A stretch of DNA of 50,665 nt, from contig CAKTLJ010000013.1 in assembly GCA_934572535.1 (NCBI GenBank), positions 1 through 50,665 of the forward strand. The letters are read 5' to 3'. Both the position numbers and the translations under genes were made by a program. The stretch's first letter is position 1, and each line of letters begins with the position of its first letter. The notes beneath the pieces were generated by a model. It worked only from the letters and a program-made list of their open reading frames with translations, did no database searches and was not told the origin of the DNA. This document shows, piece by piece, positions 7,396 to 15,354 of this stretch. This stretch comes from an uncultured Eubacteriales bacterium (lineage in GTDB: Bacteria; Bacillota; Clostridia; Oscillospirales; Oscillospiraceae).

Positions 7396-8219
7396 TGTAC
7401 GACGAGATCCATGTGAAAAATCTGGAGGTCTTTGCCAACCACGGCGTCCTGCCGGAGGAGACGGCCCTGGGGCAGAAGTTCCTCCTCTCCCTGACCATGT
7501 ACACGGACACCCGAAAGGCGGGGCTGACGGACGACCTGACGAACTCCACCCACTACGGCTGGGTCTCCAAGTTCATGACGGAGTTCACCAAGACCCATCC
7601 CTGCAAGCTGATCGAGGCGGCGGCGGAACAGCTGGCCGAGGCCCTGCTGCTCCGCTATCCTCTCCTCAAGGGCGTCACCCTGGAGATCCAAAAGCCCTGG
7701 GCGCCCATCGGCCTGCCCATGGAGACCGTGTCGGTGAAGATCACCCGCTTCTGGCACCGGGCCTACCTGGGCCTCGGCTCCAACCTGGGGGACAAGAAGG
7801 GCTATCTGGACCAGGCCGTGCAGGCGCTGCGCGAGACGCCGGGCTGCCGGGTGGACCGGGTCTCCGGCTACCATGTCACCGCCCCCTACGGCGGGGTGGC
7901 GCAGGACGACTTCCTCAACGCCTGCCTGGCGCTGGACACCCTGCTGACGCCCGAGGAGCTGCTGGACCGCCTCCACGCGCTCGAGGCGGCGGCCCACCGG
8001 GAGCGGACGGTGCGCTGGGGGCCGCGGACCCTGGACCTGGACATCCTGCTGTACGACGACCTGGTTTTGGAGACCGACGACCTCATCCTGCCCCACGTGG
8101 AGATGCACAAGCGGGCCTTCGTGCTCGCCCCCCTGGCGGAGATCGCCCCCAACAAGCGGCATCCCATCCTGAAACAGACCGTCCGGGAGCTGGCGGAAGC
8201 CCTGCCGGACGAACCATAA
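7392..8219 (+). CDS. Bifunctional dihydroneopterin aldolase / HPPK (FolB-FolK fusion)
   Basis: A 275-residue fusion. Residues 1-118 are a FolB-type aldolase (DEIHVKNLEVFANHGVLPEE, then LIEAAAEQLAEALLLRYP) that makes 6-hydroxymethyl-dihydropterin. Residues 119-275 are a FolK-type pyrophosphokinase (YLGLGSNLGDKKGYL, PYGGVAQDDFLNACL, WGPRTLDLDILLYDD, LPHVEMHKRAFVL) that activates it with ATP. Two consecutive steps are therefore joined in one chain directly after folP, which uses the product. ATG at 7392 or 7395 are both possible. The operon has no folA (dihydrofolate reductase). Confidence 0.95.
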   Translation: MMYDEIHVKNLEVFANHGVLPEETALGQKFLLSLTMYTDTRKAGLTDDLTNSTHYGWVSKFMTEFTKTHPCKLIEAAAEQLAEALLLRYPLLKGVTLEIQKPWAPIGLPMETVSVKITRFWHRAYLGLGSNLGDKKGYLDQAVQALRETPGCRVDRVSGYHVTAPYGGVAQDDFLNACLALDTLLTPEELLDRLHALEAAAHRERTVRWGPRTLDLDILLYDDLVLETDDLILPHVEMHKRAFVLAPLAEIAPNKRHPILKQTVRELAEALPDEP

Positions 8220-8228
8220 GAGACAAAA

Positions 8229-8266
8229 GCGTGCGCCAAAGACGGGCTTCCGTCTTTGGCGCACGC
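8229..8266. terminator. Convergent terminator between folBK and the AEC transporter
   Basis: A perfect 17-bp stem (GCGTGCGCCAAAGACGG and its complement) with a 4-nt loop. The T-run (TTTTG) is on the minus-strand side, so it mainly ends the AEC transcript but may serve both genes. Confidence 0.8.
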
Positions 8267-8283
8267 TATCGTTTGGAGCAGAT

Positions 8284-9195
8284 TCAGACCAGGACCACCA
8301 GGATGGGGACGGTGATCACGCAGAGGAGGGTGGAGAGAAGGACGGCGGCGGTGCAGGTCCGGCCGTCCAGCCCCTTCTGGGTGATGAGGATCAGGGGCAT
8401 ACTGCCCACGGGCATCCCGAACAGGACCATGCAGACCGAGACCAGGGGGGCGTCGATGGGCAGCAGCCGGAGGACGGGGAGCATCAGGCAGGGCAGGACC
8501 AGCAGCTTGAGCAGGGCGAAGAGGTAGAGCCGCGCCTCGCCAAAGATCTCCTTCGGCCTGGCGTGGGAGAGGGTGAAGCCCACGGCGACGAGGGCCAGGG
8601 GAGAGGCCGCGCCGCCCAGGTAGTCCACGGCGGTGCGGAGGAAGCCGGGCAGGGGCAGGCCGACCAGCAGCAGGAGGATGGCCAGCAGGCAGGCGGCGTT
8701 GCCGGGGTTCGCCAGCGCCCGCAGGGAGCCGAGGCAGAACCGCCCCCGCATGAGGGAGACGCCGTAGGTGTAGAAGACCAGGTTGTAGATGAGCAGGAAC
8801 TCGGACACATAGACCACGTACTCTGCCCCCAGGACGCTGGAGACGACGGGGATGCCGATGAAGCCCAGGTTGGAGAAGACGAACATGAGCTGAAAGACCT
8901 TGCGCTGGAGGGGGTCCCTGTCGAAGAGGGGGGAGAGGAGGGCGCCCACCAGGATGAAGAAGAGGAACATGCCGATGGCGATGAGAAAGACCGTCAGCAG
9001 CCGGGACAGGGGGACCTGGCCCACGGACCCCGCCGCGCTGGACAGGACCAGCATGGGGTTGAAGAGGTTCACGATGAGCTGGGACATGTGGGAGTTGGTG
9101 TGGGTGTCGAGCATCTTGGTCCGGGCGGCGACCCACCCGGCGGCGATCATCACCAGCAGGGACAGCATTTGGATAAAAACAGGCAGGATGGTCAT
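8284..9195 (-). CDS. AEC family transporter (auxin efflux carrier superfamily)
   Basis: A 303-residue integral membrane protein, mostly hydrophobic, with about ten membrane segments. AEC marks seen: an N-terminal MLSLLVMIAAGWVAARTKM helix, LIVNLFNPMLVLSSA, VFSNLGFIGIPVVSSVLG in the middle, and the late helix-break segment LFGMPVGSMPLILITQKGLD. In bacteria, AEC proteins export or exchange small organic acids such as malate; the substrate here is unknown. It is a single gene between its own promoter and a convergent terminator. Confidence 0.88.
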   Translation of the reverse strand: MTILPVFIQMLSLLVMIAAGWVAARTKMLDTHTNSHMSQLIVNLFNPMLVLSSAAGSVGQVPLSRLLTVFLIAIGMFLFFILVGALLSPLFDRDPLQRKVFQLMFVFSNLGFIGIPVVSSVLGAEYVVYVSEFLLIYNLVFYTYGVSLMRGRFCLGSLRALANPGNAACLLAILLLLVGLPLPGFLRTAVDYLGGAASPLALVAVGFTLSHARPKEIFGEARLYLFALLKLLVLPCLMLPVLRLLPIDAPLVSVCMVLFGMPVGSMPLILITQKGLDGRTCTAAVLLSTLLCVITVPILVVLV

Positions 9196-9232
9196 GGAAA
9201 ACCCTCTTTTCCGGGGAGAATGTCAGGAGACG

Positions 9233-9261
9233 ACTGTATCAAATTTGTCCGCCCTTGTCAA
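9233..9261 (-). promoter_or_regulatory. Promoter of the AEC transporter
   Basis: Minus strand: TTGACA (9261-9256), 17 bp, TACAGT (9238-9233). Confidence 0.75.
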
Positions 9262-9284
9262 CGGGGGCGGGCGCAAAGGACGCG

Positions 9285-9312
9285 AAAAAGGCTCCCCGAA
9301 GGGAGCCTTTTT
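9285..9312 (-). terminator. Terminator of the GntR-ABC operon
   Basis: AAAAAGGCTCCC / GGGAGCCTTTTT with a 4-nt loop, just after the permease stop codon. The arms give a T-run on either strand. Confidence 0.88.
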
Positions 9313-9320
9313 GCGGTCGG

Positions 9321-10115
9321 TCATTCCAGATTCAGACGCTTGCAGAGCATCCAGTGGTTCAGGACGTACAGCACAGCGCCGTAGACCAGGTTGAGCAGGA
9401 TGCCCAGCCACAGCGCGCCGTGGTAGATCAGGTCCGGGGACGGGACGTCCAGGAAGTGCAGGGCCGGTGTGTCGATGACGAGCAGGAGGCCGCCCAGCAG
9501 CTGGGTGGCGAGCTCGAACGCGAAGAAGAAGACCACCGACAGGAGCATCTTGTGCCGGTCAAAGCTGTGCCCGATGGACAGGGGCGTGTAGAACGCCAGG
9601 CAAAGGGTGAGGCAATAGACCACGCACAGGAGGAGAATCTCCGCCGCCAGCAGCACGGCGTTGCCGGTGCCGAGCTGCCGCCACACCTCGGAGAAGAGCG
9701 TTTGCAGGTCCGTAAGGACGGGGCGGCTCACGGTCACGATCAGCAGGGCCAGGCCGTCCACGAGGGCCGCCCCGGCAAACCAGAGGGTGGAGACGAGGAG
9801 CTTGGACCACACCAGCTGGTGGGGGGAGACGGGAAGGGTGAACATCACATAGCCCTCGTCCCCCAGCAGGTTGGAGCGGAAGCGCAGGATCATCAGCACC
9901 AGGGCCACCACAAAGGCGGCGATGAGGGCGATCCAAAAGCCCAGGAAGAACAGGAGGCTCAGCAGGTCCAGGAACGCCTTGTCCGGAAGGGTGGAGCGGG
10001 TCAGCCAGTTGCCGGAGAAGCGCGCGCCCACCGACAGCAGCAGGACCACCAGGTAGAGGGGGAGCATCAGGCGGGCAGTGGCCAGCAGCTCGTATTTCAT
10101 CAGCTTTCTCAGCAT
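9321..10115 (-). CDS. ABC transporter permease (ABC-2-like)
   Basis: A 264-residue protein with about six hydrophobic segments, beginning MLRKLMKYELLATARLMLPLYL, a pattern common in permeases that pair with stand-alone ATPases. LLGDEGYVMFTLPVSPHQLVWSKLL is the conserved cytoplasmic loop (EGY...LPVS) typical of these ABC-2 subunits. It overlaps the ATPase gene by 7 bases and is the third gene of a GntR-ATPase-permease operon. Such YtrA-linked transporters respond to cell-envelope stress or antimicrobial peptides in other Firmicutes; the substrate here is unknown. Confidence 0.8.
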   Translation of the reverse strand: MLRKLMKYELLATARLMLPLYLVVLLLSVGARFSGNWLTRSTLPDKAFLDLLSLLFFLGFWIALIAAFVVALVLMILRFRSNLLGDEGYVMFTLPVSPHQLVWSKLLVSTLWFAGAALVDGLALLIVTVSRPVLTDLQTLFSEVWRQLGTGNAVLLAAEILLLCVVYCLTLCLAFYTPLSIGHSFDRHKMLLSVVFFFAFELATQLLGGLLLVIDTPALHFLDVPSPDLIYHGALWLGILLNLVYGAVLYVLNHWMLCKRLNLE

Positions 10116-10804
10116 CGGTACACCTCCCGGAACAGCGCGTCCACGCTCTTGCCGTGCTCCGCGCGGATCTGGTCCACGGAGGACTGGAAGAAGACCTGGC
10201 CCCGGTCGATGAAGACGACCTCGTCGAGGACCTTCTCCACGTCGGCAATGAGGTGGGTGGAAAGAATGACGGAAGCGTCAGGGTCGTAGTTGCGGATGAT
10301 GGTGTCCAGGATGTAGTCCCGGGCGGCGGGGTCCACGCCCCCGATGGGCTCGTCCAGCAGGTAGAGCTTGGCCCGGCGGCTCATGGCCAGGACGAGCTGG
10401 ACCTTTTCCCGGTTGCCCTTGGACAGGTGCTTGAGCTTCTGGGTGGGGTGCAGCTCCAGGCGGTCCAGCATCTCCTGGCTGCGCTCACGCTGGAAGTCGG
10501 CGTAGAAGTCGGCGTAAAAGTCCTGAAGCTGCCGAATGGTCATCCACAGGGGCAGGCTGCTGCGCTCGGGCAGGTAGGACACCGCGGCGTGGCTCTCCCG
10601 GCCGGGGGCCTTGCCGTCCACCAGGATCTGGCCCGCCGTGGGGACCAGCAGGCCGTTGGCCAGCTTGATGAGGGTGGTCTTGCCGCTGCCGTTTGGCCCC
10701 AGCAGGCCCACGATGCGGCCCGGCTCGATGGTCAGGTCCACCCCGGCCAGGGCGGAGACGCTGCCGAAGCGCTTGACCAGCCCTCTGCATTCTAATAGGC
10801 TCAT
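10109..10804 (-). CDS. ABC transporter ATP-binding protein
   Basis: A 231-residue nucleotide-binding subunit. Walker A GLLGPNGSGKTTLIKLA near residue 34, a degenerate signature LSKGNREKVQLVLAM in place of LSGGQ, Walker B LYLLDEPIGGVDP and the switch histidine in ILSTHLIADVEKV. LSKG is usual in this YtrB/BcrA-like subfamily. It overlaps the regulator gene by 4 bases and the permease gene by 7, so the three proteins are likely made together. Confidence 0.93.
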   Translation of the reverse strand: MSLLECRGLVKRFGSVSALAGVDLTIEPGRIVGLLGPNGSGKTTLIKLANGLLVPTAGQILVDGKAPGRESHAAVSYLPERSSLPLWMTIRQLQDFYADFYADFQRERSQEMLDRLELHPTQKLKHLSKGNREKVQLVLAMSRRAKLYLLDEPIGGVDPAARDYILDTIIRNYDPDASVILSTHLIADVEKVLDEVVFIDRGQVFFQSSVDQIRAEHGKSVDALFREVYRC

Positions 10805-11166
10805 AGGTTTTCTCCTTCCGTTTGGATCAGGCGCAGGCTCTCCTCCAGCGGGAAGCCCAGCTGGGCCATCCCGGCCAGAAAGTCCCGGATGCGGGTCCGG
10901 GCCAGCTCCTCCCGCAGCGCCTGGATGACGGCCTCGTCCTCTGTGACGAAGCGGCCCGCCGTCCGCTGGCTGTGGACGAGCCCCAGACGCTCCAGCTCGG
11001 TCAGGGCCCGCTGCATGGTGTTCGGGTTGACCCCGGCCTGGGCGGCCAGGTCCCGGACCGAGGGCAGGCGTTCCCCTGGCTTGCGCTGGCCGGTGACGAG
11101 CTGCTGCTGGAGCTGCGCGATGAGTTGGGTGTAGATGGGCAGATCGGTGCGAAACTCCCAGGGCAT
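10801..11166 (-). CDS. GntR family transcriptional regulator, YtrA type
   Basis: A 121-residue protein with a winged-helix domain (PIYTQLIAQLQQQLVTG, GERLPSVRDLAAQAGVNPNT, MQRALTELERLGLVHSQRTAGRFV) and only a short C-terminal tail, as in YtrA regulators. I chose the second ATG (11166) because AAGGAGGG lies 6 bases before it; the first (11172) almost touches the ribosome site. It heads the ABC operon and very probably represses it through the palindrome in the promoter. Confidence 0.92.
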   Translation of the reverse strand: MPWEFRTDLPIYTQLIAQLQQQLVTGQRKPGERLPSVRDLAAQAGVNPNTMQRALTELERLGLVHSQRTAGRFVTEDEAVIQALREELARTRIRDFLAGMAQLGFPLEESLRLIQTEGENL

Positions 11167-11178
11167 CCTCATCCCTCC

Positions 11179-11216
11179 TTGTGTTATTGTACTAGCCTAC
11201 TAATACAATAACACAA
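11179..11216. promoter_or_regulatory. Perfect GntR/YtrA-type operator
   Basis: Thirteen-base arms TTGTGTTATTGTA and TACAATAACACAA are exact inverted repeats around a 12-base centre. The right arm covers the -10 box of the operon promoter, so a dimer bound here would block transcription. Confidence 0.85.
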
Positions 11217-11232
11217 AATCCCGGTTTGTCAA
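11204..11232 (-). promoter_or_regulatory. Promoter of the GntR-ABC operon
   Basis: Minus strand: TTGACA (11232-11227) and TATTGT (11210-11205, 16-bp spacer), overlapped by the operator. Confidence 0.7.
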
Positions 11233-11243
11233 GGGGGTGGACG

Positions 11244-11274
11244 AAAAAAATCCCACCTTCCGCAGGAAGGTGGG
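11244..11274 (-). terminator. Terminator of the DUF2325-DUF3793 operon
   Basis: CCCACCTTCC / GGAAGGTGGG with a 3-nt loop and a run of seven T on the minus strand, beginning a few bases after the DUF3793 stop. Confidence 0.9.
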
Positions 11275-11280
11275 GGTGGG

Positions 11281-11832
11281 TCAGCTCTCCACGGTCAGCT
11301 GCGCCAGGGTGGCCCCCTGCGCCCGGAGGCGGCAGTAGCGGGCGGTGCAGCGCTTATAGGCGTCGAAGCGGGCCTGGGCGGCCTGCTCGTCCCCGTAGAC
11401 CTTCCAGCAGCCGCAGCGCTTGCAGCCCTTGCCGCGGTGCCGGATGAAGCCCTGGACGTCCTCGGCGGGGTAGCCCAGGAAGAGGCCGATCTCGTGGGGG
11501 AAGGCCTCCCTGGCCCGCAGGCGGCGGGTGAGCTCCCGCAGGCAGGGGAGACAGCCGGTGTCCTCGTAGCCCGCCTGGCAGAGGATGTCCTGCGCCTGCG
11601 CCTGGGCCAGGTCCCGGAGGAGGCTGCTGGGCCGGAAGAGGTAGAGAAGGGCCTTGGCCTCCTCCAGCCGCAGGGGAAGCAGCCGCAGCCCCCGGGGCAC
11701 CAGGACCTGGTTGGCCGCCTGCAAGGTCTTGAGAAAGGCGCTCCGGTCCTGGAAGGCGCAGGGGAAGAGGTTCCCGGTCTTCAGCCCCGCCAGGGTGGGG
11801 GCGGCGTGGCGGATGATATAGTCCACGGACAT
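11281..11832 (-). CDS. DUF3793 family protein
   Basis: A 183-residue protein of the DUF3793 family. Recognisable blocks are an N-terminal HAAPTLAGLKTGNLFPC, a middle RPSSLLRDLAQAQAQDIL, and a C-terminal EIGLFLGYPAEDVQGFIRH followed by GKGCKRCGCWKVYGD. The C-x2-C-x-C cluster could bind metal. The biochemical function is unknown. In other Clostridia these genes sit with DUF2325, flavodoxin or ferrous-iron transport genes. It follows the DUF2325 gene by 6 bases, behind two iron-box-like operators, which fits a role in iron or redox balance; that role is inference. Confidence 0.85.
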   Translation of the reverse strand: MSVDYIIRHAAPTLAGLKTGNLFPCAFQDRSAFLKTLQAANQVLVPRGLRLLPLRLEEAKALLYLFRPSSLLRDLAQAQAQDILCQAGYEDTGCLPCLRELTRRLRAREAFPHEIGLFLGYPAEDVQGFIRHRGKGCKRCGCWKVYGDEQAAQARFDAYKRCTARYCRLRAQGATLAQLTVES

Positions 11833-11838
11833 GGGCGC

Positions 11839-12120
11839 TCAGTTGGCGTGGGTCTCCAGGATGTTCCGCAGAGCGGCCATGGAGCTGGACTTGGACCGGG
11901 CGATGGTCAGCGACTGGCCCTTGGTCTCGCTCAGGGCACAGCGCATCATCTTGTGGGAGAGGGTGTCGGTGAAGAGGACCAGCAGGTCGGGGCTGCCCAG
12001 CCGGTTCTTCAGGGTGCCGCCCATCTTGGAGATGACTTTGGCGGAGCATTGATACTCGCGGCACAGATCTTTGTATTGGCGGACCATGCACTCGTTTCCG
12101 CCCAGGATGACAACACTCAT
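11839..12120 (-). CDS. DUF2325 domain-containing protein
   Basis: A 93-residue small protein with the DUF2325 pattern: VVILGGNECMVRQYKDLCREYQC, then KMGGTLKNRLGSPDLLVLFTDTLSHKMMRCAL, and a conserved serine-rich end ARSKSSSMAALRNIL. The start at 12120 has AAGGAG upstream; a longer open frame to 12225 runs through the operator region and is not used. Function is unknown; the Rossmann-like start and HKMMRCA region are conserved in the family. It is first in a two-gene operon with DUF3793. Confidence 0.88.
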   Translation of the reverse strand: MSVVILGGNECMVRQYKDLCREYQCSAKVISKMGGTLKNRLGSPDLLVLFTDTLSHKMMRCALSETKGQSLTIARSKSSSMAALRNILETHAN

Positions 12121-12140
12121 ACGAAAGGCTCCTTTCTTTT

Positions 12141-12158
12141 GGTTAGCATAGGCTAACC
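12141..12158. promoter_or_regulatory. DtxR-like box 1 (leader)
   Basis: GGTTAGCATAGGCTAACC is an inverted repeat (GGTTAGC / GCTAACC) resembling the TTAGGTTAGSCTAACCTAA family of iron/manganese-dependent DtxR/IdeR/MntR sites. It lies between the transcription start and the DUF2325 gene. Confidence 0.6.
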
Positions 12159-12260
12159 GGTGAGATATTTTTGAGCGTCCGCAGGGGACGCCGCATGAAA
12201 CGTGGGGTACGTTCGTATATACCATAGCAAGAGGATCTCTCCGCGAAGGGAGAATTATTC

Positions 12261-12277
12261 GGTTAGCCTAAGCTAAC
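12261..12277. promoter_or_regulatory. DtxR-like box 2 (at the transcription start)
   Basis: GGTTAGCCTAAGCTAAC shares arms with box 1; its GTTAGCCTAA core matches 10 of 11 bases of the DtxR half-site centre. It begins one base after the predicted start point of the minus-strand promoter, an ideal place for repression. Confidence 0.65.
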
Positions 12278-12284
12278 TACTAAA

Positions 12285-12313
12285 AGCCTACCACAGAACT
12301 TCCAACTTGTCAA
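12285..12313 (-). promoter_or_regulatory. Promoter of the DUF2325-DUF3793 operon
   Basis: Minus strand: TTGACA (12313-12308), 17 bp, TAGGCT (12290-12285). Confidence 0.7.
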
Positions 12314-12414
12314 GGGGGAAAATGCGCTCTTTTGGCGGAATTGTCCGTTTGGCGCGGCCAGACCTCTTTCTGGGACGGACGAAGGGGGCCGGTGAAAAAT
12401 TAAGAAAATTTTAA

Positions 12415-12442
12415 TTGACTTTTTGAGAGGAAGTTGTACAAT
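12415..12442 (+). promoter_or_regulatory. Promoter of the glycosyltransferase gene
   Basis: TTGACT (12415-12420), 16 bp, TACAAT (12437-12442). A leader of about 140 bases precedes the start codon; I see no known riboswitch in it. Confidence 0.75.
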
Positions 12443-12586
12443 AGAGAGACTGTACAATCAGGGAAAGTTTGGGAACTCGAAAGAAACCACTCGAGATCGG
12501 GCGAACGCCCGCCGGACCTTGCCGGAGATTGTCGGGAAGAGCAAAGAACATTGTCATCTGTTACTATTAAGAGGGTAAGGAATGTT

Positions 12587-13849
12587 ATGGAAATTCTATT
12601 GACTGTGAATGCCGTCGTAGCCGTGCTGTTTCTCGCCTGCTACGCCTATCAGATGTTTTACATGGCGGTGCCTTTCCTGAAGAAGGAGAAGCCGCACAAG
12701 GCCGTGGTTCCGCATCGGTTCGCCGTTCTCATCTGCGCGCGGAACGAGGAAGCCGTGATCGCCGACCTGCTGCAAAGCATCCGGCAGCAGACCTATGACC
12801 AGAGCCTCATCACCACCTTCGTCATGGCCGACAACTGCACCGACCGGACGGCGGAGATCGCCCGCGAGGAGGGCGCGGTGGTGTACACCCGGACCAACAA
12901 GGAGCTGGTGGGCAAGGGCTACGCCCTGGAAAAGCTCATCAGCCACATTGAGGAGGACTACCCCCAGACCTTCGACGGCTTCTTCGTCTTCGACGCGGAC
13001 AACGTCCTGGACTGCCGCTTCATCGAGGCCATGAACCAGTCCTTCTGCGATGGGTACGAGGTCCTCACCAGCTTCCGCAACTCCAAGAACTATGGCGACA
13101 ACTGGATCTCCGCCGGGTACGCCCTGTGGTTCATCCGGGAGTCCCGCTACCTGAACAACGCCCGGATGCTCATGAACACCAGCTGCGCCGTCTCCGGCAC
13201 CGGCTTCTTCTTCAGCCGGGCGGTCATGGAGAGCACCGGCGGCTGGAAGTTCCACCTGCTGACCGAGGACATCGAGTTCTCCGTCCACCACATCCTCAAG
13301 GGCCGCAAGATCGGCTTCTGCCCCGGGGCCATCCTCTACGACGAGCAGCCGGTGACCTTCCGCCAGTCCTGGCGGCAGCGCCTGCGCTGGGCCAGAGGCT
13401 TCCTCCAGGTGTTTCGCAAGTACGGCCTCGGCCTGGTCAAGGGCGTGGGCCGGGGGAGCTTCTCCTGCTACGACATGAGCATGACCGTCATGCCGGCCTT
13501 CGTCCTGACGGTGGGGCTCATCGTCACCTATCTGGTGATGGCCACGGTCACCGCCGTGGACGGGATCCCCTTCTGGCCCTGCCTGACCTACATCGCCCGG
13601 ACGGTGTTCGGCATGTATTTGACCCTGTACATCATCGGCCTGTTTACCACGGTGACGGAGTGGGACAACATCCACGACACCTCCACCGCGAAAAAGATCC
13701 TGTATACCTTCACCTTCCCCCTGTTCATGCTGACCTACATCCCCATTTCCGTGAACGCGCTGTTCACCAAGGTCCAGTGGAAGCCCATTGAACATCACCG
13801 GGCAGACCGGAAGGTGCTGGAGACCGCGGCCAGCCGCAGCATGAAATGA
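12587..13849 (+). CDS. Membrane-bound processive glycosyltransferase family 2
   Basis: A 420-residue GT2 enzyme with one N-terminal membrane helix (ILLTVNAVVAVLFLACYAY), a cytoplasmic catalytic domain and several C-terminal helices. Catalytic marks: VLICARNEEAVI, MADNCTDRTAEIA, DADN (DxD metal site), the base in LLTEDIEFS and the processive motif QRLRW. This set is typical of cellulose, hyaluronan and poly-N-acetylglucosamine synthases, so it probably makes a surface polysaccharide or glycolipid. No partner genes (deacetylase, export or PilZ) are adjacent. The ATG at 12587 follows AAGG; the upstream open frame begins inside the promoter. Confidence 0.88.
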   Translation: MEILLTVNAVVAVLFLACYAYQMFYMAVPFLKKEKPHKAVVPHRFAVLICARNEEAVIADLLQSIRQQTYDQSLITTFVMADNCTDRTAEIAREEGAVVYTRTNKELVGKGYALEKLISHIEEDYPQTFDGFFVFDADNVLDCRFIEAMNQSFCDGYEVLTSFRNSKNYGDNWISAGYALWFIRESRYLNNARMLMNTSCAVSGTGFFFSRAVMESTGGWKFHLLTEDIEFSVHHILKGRKIGFCPGAILYDEQPVTFRQSWRQRLRWARGFLQVFRKYGLGLVKGVGRGSFSCYDMSMTVMPAFVLTVGLIVTYLVMATVTAVDGIPFWPCLTYIARTVFGMYLTLYIIGLFTTVTEWDNIHDTSTAKKILYTFTFPLFMLTYIPISVNALFTKVQWKPIEHHRADRKVLETAASRSMK

Positions 13850-13852
13850 CGC

Positions 13853-13880
13853 GATCCCCCGCCGGACCAGGCGGGGGATC
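13853..13880 (+). terminator. Hairpin after the glycosyltransferase
   Basis: GATCCCCCGCC / GGCGGGGGATC, an 11-bp perfect stem with a 6-nt loop; the T-run is weak (AATTT). Confidence 0.7.
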
Positions 13881-13909
13881 AATTTCGTAACAAGAAGGAG
13901 GCGTTCCCC

Positions 13910-15334
13910 GTGGCGCTGCCCAAACCCCGCTGGCGGGACCCGGTCTTCTGGTCCACCGCCCTGCGCCTGACGCTGCCGGTGGCCATCCAGAACCTGCTCG
14001 TCGGCTCCTTTGCCCTGGTGGACACCCTCATGGTGGGCCAGCTGGGGGACGTGCCCCTCTCGGCCATCGGCATGGCCACCCAATGGGCCTGGTTTTTGAA
14101 TATCTGTCAGTTTGGCTTCTGCTCGGGGGCCACCCTCTTCTACGCCCAGTACTGGGGCGTGAAGGACGTGAAGGGCATCCACCGGGTCTTCGGCATCGCC
14201 ATGTCCCTGGTGACGGTCCTCTCCCTGGTCTTCACCGCCGTCTGCGTGGGCGCGCCGTCGTGGGCCATGTCCCTCTTCAACCGCACCCCCGAGGTGGTGG
14301 CCCAGGGGGCGTCCTACCTGCGGATCGCCGGGTGGTCCTACCTGGCCCAGATGGCCGTGAGCATGATCGGCGCGCTCCACCGGTCCACCGGCCGGGTGAA
14401 GCTCCCGATGGTCACGGCCTGCCTGACCACCGCGCTGAACGTGGGCCTGGACTACGCCATGATCTTTGGCAAGCTGGGCTTTCCCGCCCTGGGCATCGCC
14501 GGGGCGGCCTGGGCGACCGTGATCTCCGCCTGGGTGGGCCTGGCCTTCCTGGCGGTGGTCTCCGCCGTCCAGAGGAACATCCTCATCGGCCCGCTCCGGG
14601 AATTTTTCGCCTTCGACCGGCAGACGCTGGGCGAGTATTTCCAAAAGGCAAACCCTGTGGCGCTCAACGAGGTGGCCTGGGGCCTGGGCACGGTGGTCCT
14701 GAACCTCATCTACTCCAACCTGGGCTATGAGTACTACGCGGCGGTGACCATCGTGCGGACCTTTGAGAACCTGGCCTTCGCCCTGCTCATCGGCCTCTGC
14801 TCGGCCTGCGCCATCATGGTGGGCAATTCGGTGGGCGCGGGGGACATCGACCAGGCGGTGGAGCAGTCCCGCCGCTTCGCGGTGCTCGAGCCGCTGGCGG
14901 CCGGTGGTCTGGGCCTGGTCCTGATCGCCGCCCGGAACCCCCTCATCCACCTGTTCAACACCGGCGGGGCGCTGTCGGAGCTGACCTATCGCAGCGCCGT
15001 CTACATCCTCATCCTCTACAGCATCCACATGCTCGTCCGCAACATCCCCTACATCACCATCGTGGGCATCTACCGGGCGGGCGGCGACACCTTCACCGGG
15101 GTGAAGTACGACATGGGCTGCCTGTGGTTTTTGTCCATCCCCGCGACCTTCCTGGCGGCCTACGTCTTCAAGCTGCCCTTCCCGGTGGTCTACTTCCTGA
15201 TGCTGATCGCGGAGGACTATTTGAAGACCTGGCTGTGCATCCGCCACTTCCGCTCCTGGCGGTGGCTCATGCCCGTCACCCCGGAGGGGCGGGCGGCGCT
15301 GGCGGCCTGGAAAGAACGATACAAGATCGCGTGA
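13910..15334 (+). CDS. MATE family efflux transporter
   Basis: A 474-residue transporter with about twelve membrane helices, of the family that exports cationic drugs or metabolites using a sodium or proton gradient. Seen: LTLPVAIQNLLVGSFALVDTLMVGQLGD at the start, QWAWFLNICQFGFCSGATLFYAQYWG, and the second-repeat NPVALNEVAWGLGTVVLNLIYSNLG. It starts with GTG at 13910, nine bases after AAGGAGG. It may share a transcript with the small Cys-rich protein downstream. The substrate cannot be predicted. Confidence 0.92.
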   Translation: MALPKPRWRDPVFWSTALRLTLPVAIQNLLVGSFALVDTLMVGQLGDVPLSAIGMATQWAWFLNICQFGFCSGATLFYAQYWGVKDVKGIHRVFGIAMSLVTVLSLVFTAVCVGAPSWAMSLFNRTPEVVAQGASYLRIAGWSYLAQMAVSMIGALHRSTGRVKLPMVTACLTTALNVGLDYAMIFGKLGFPALGIAGAAWATVISAWVGLAFLAVVSAVQRNILIGPLREFFAFDRQTLGEYFQKANPVALNEVAWGLGTVVLNLIYSNLGYEYYAAVTIVRTFENLAFALLIGLCSACAIMVGNSVGAGDIDQAVEQSRRFAVLEPLAAGGLGLVLIAARNPLIHLFNTGGALSELTYRSAVYILILYSIHMLVRNIPYITIVGIYRAGGDTFTGVKYDMGCLWFLSIPATFLAAYVFKLPFPVVYFLMLIAEDYLKTWLCIRHFRSWRWLMPVTPEGRAALAAWKERYKIA

Positions 15335-15354
15335 ATCAAAGGAGGCTTATGGCT

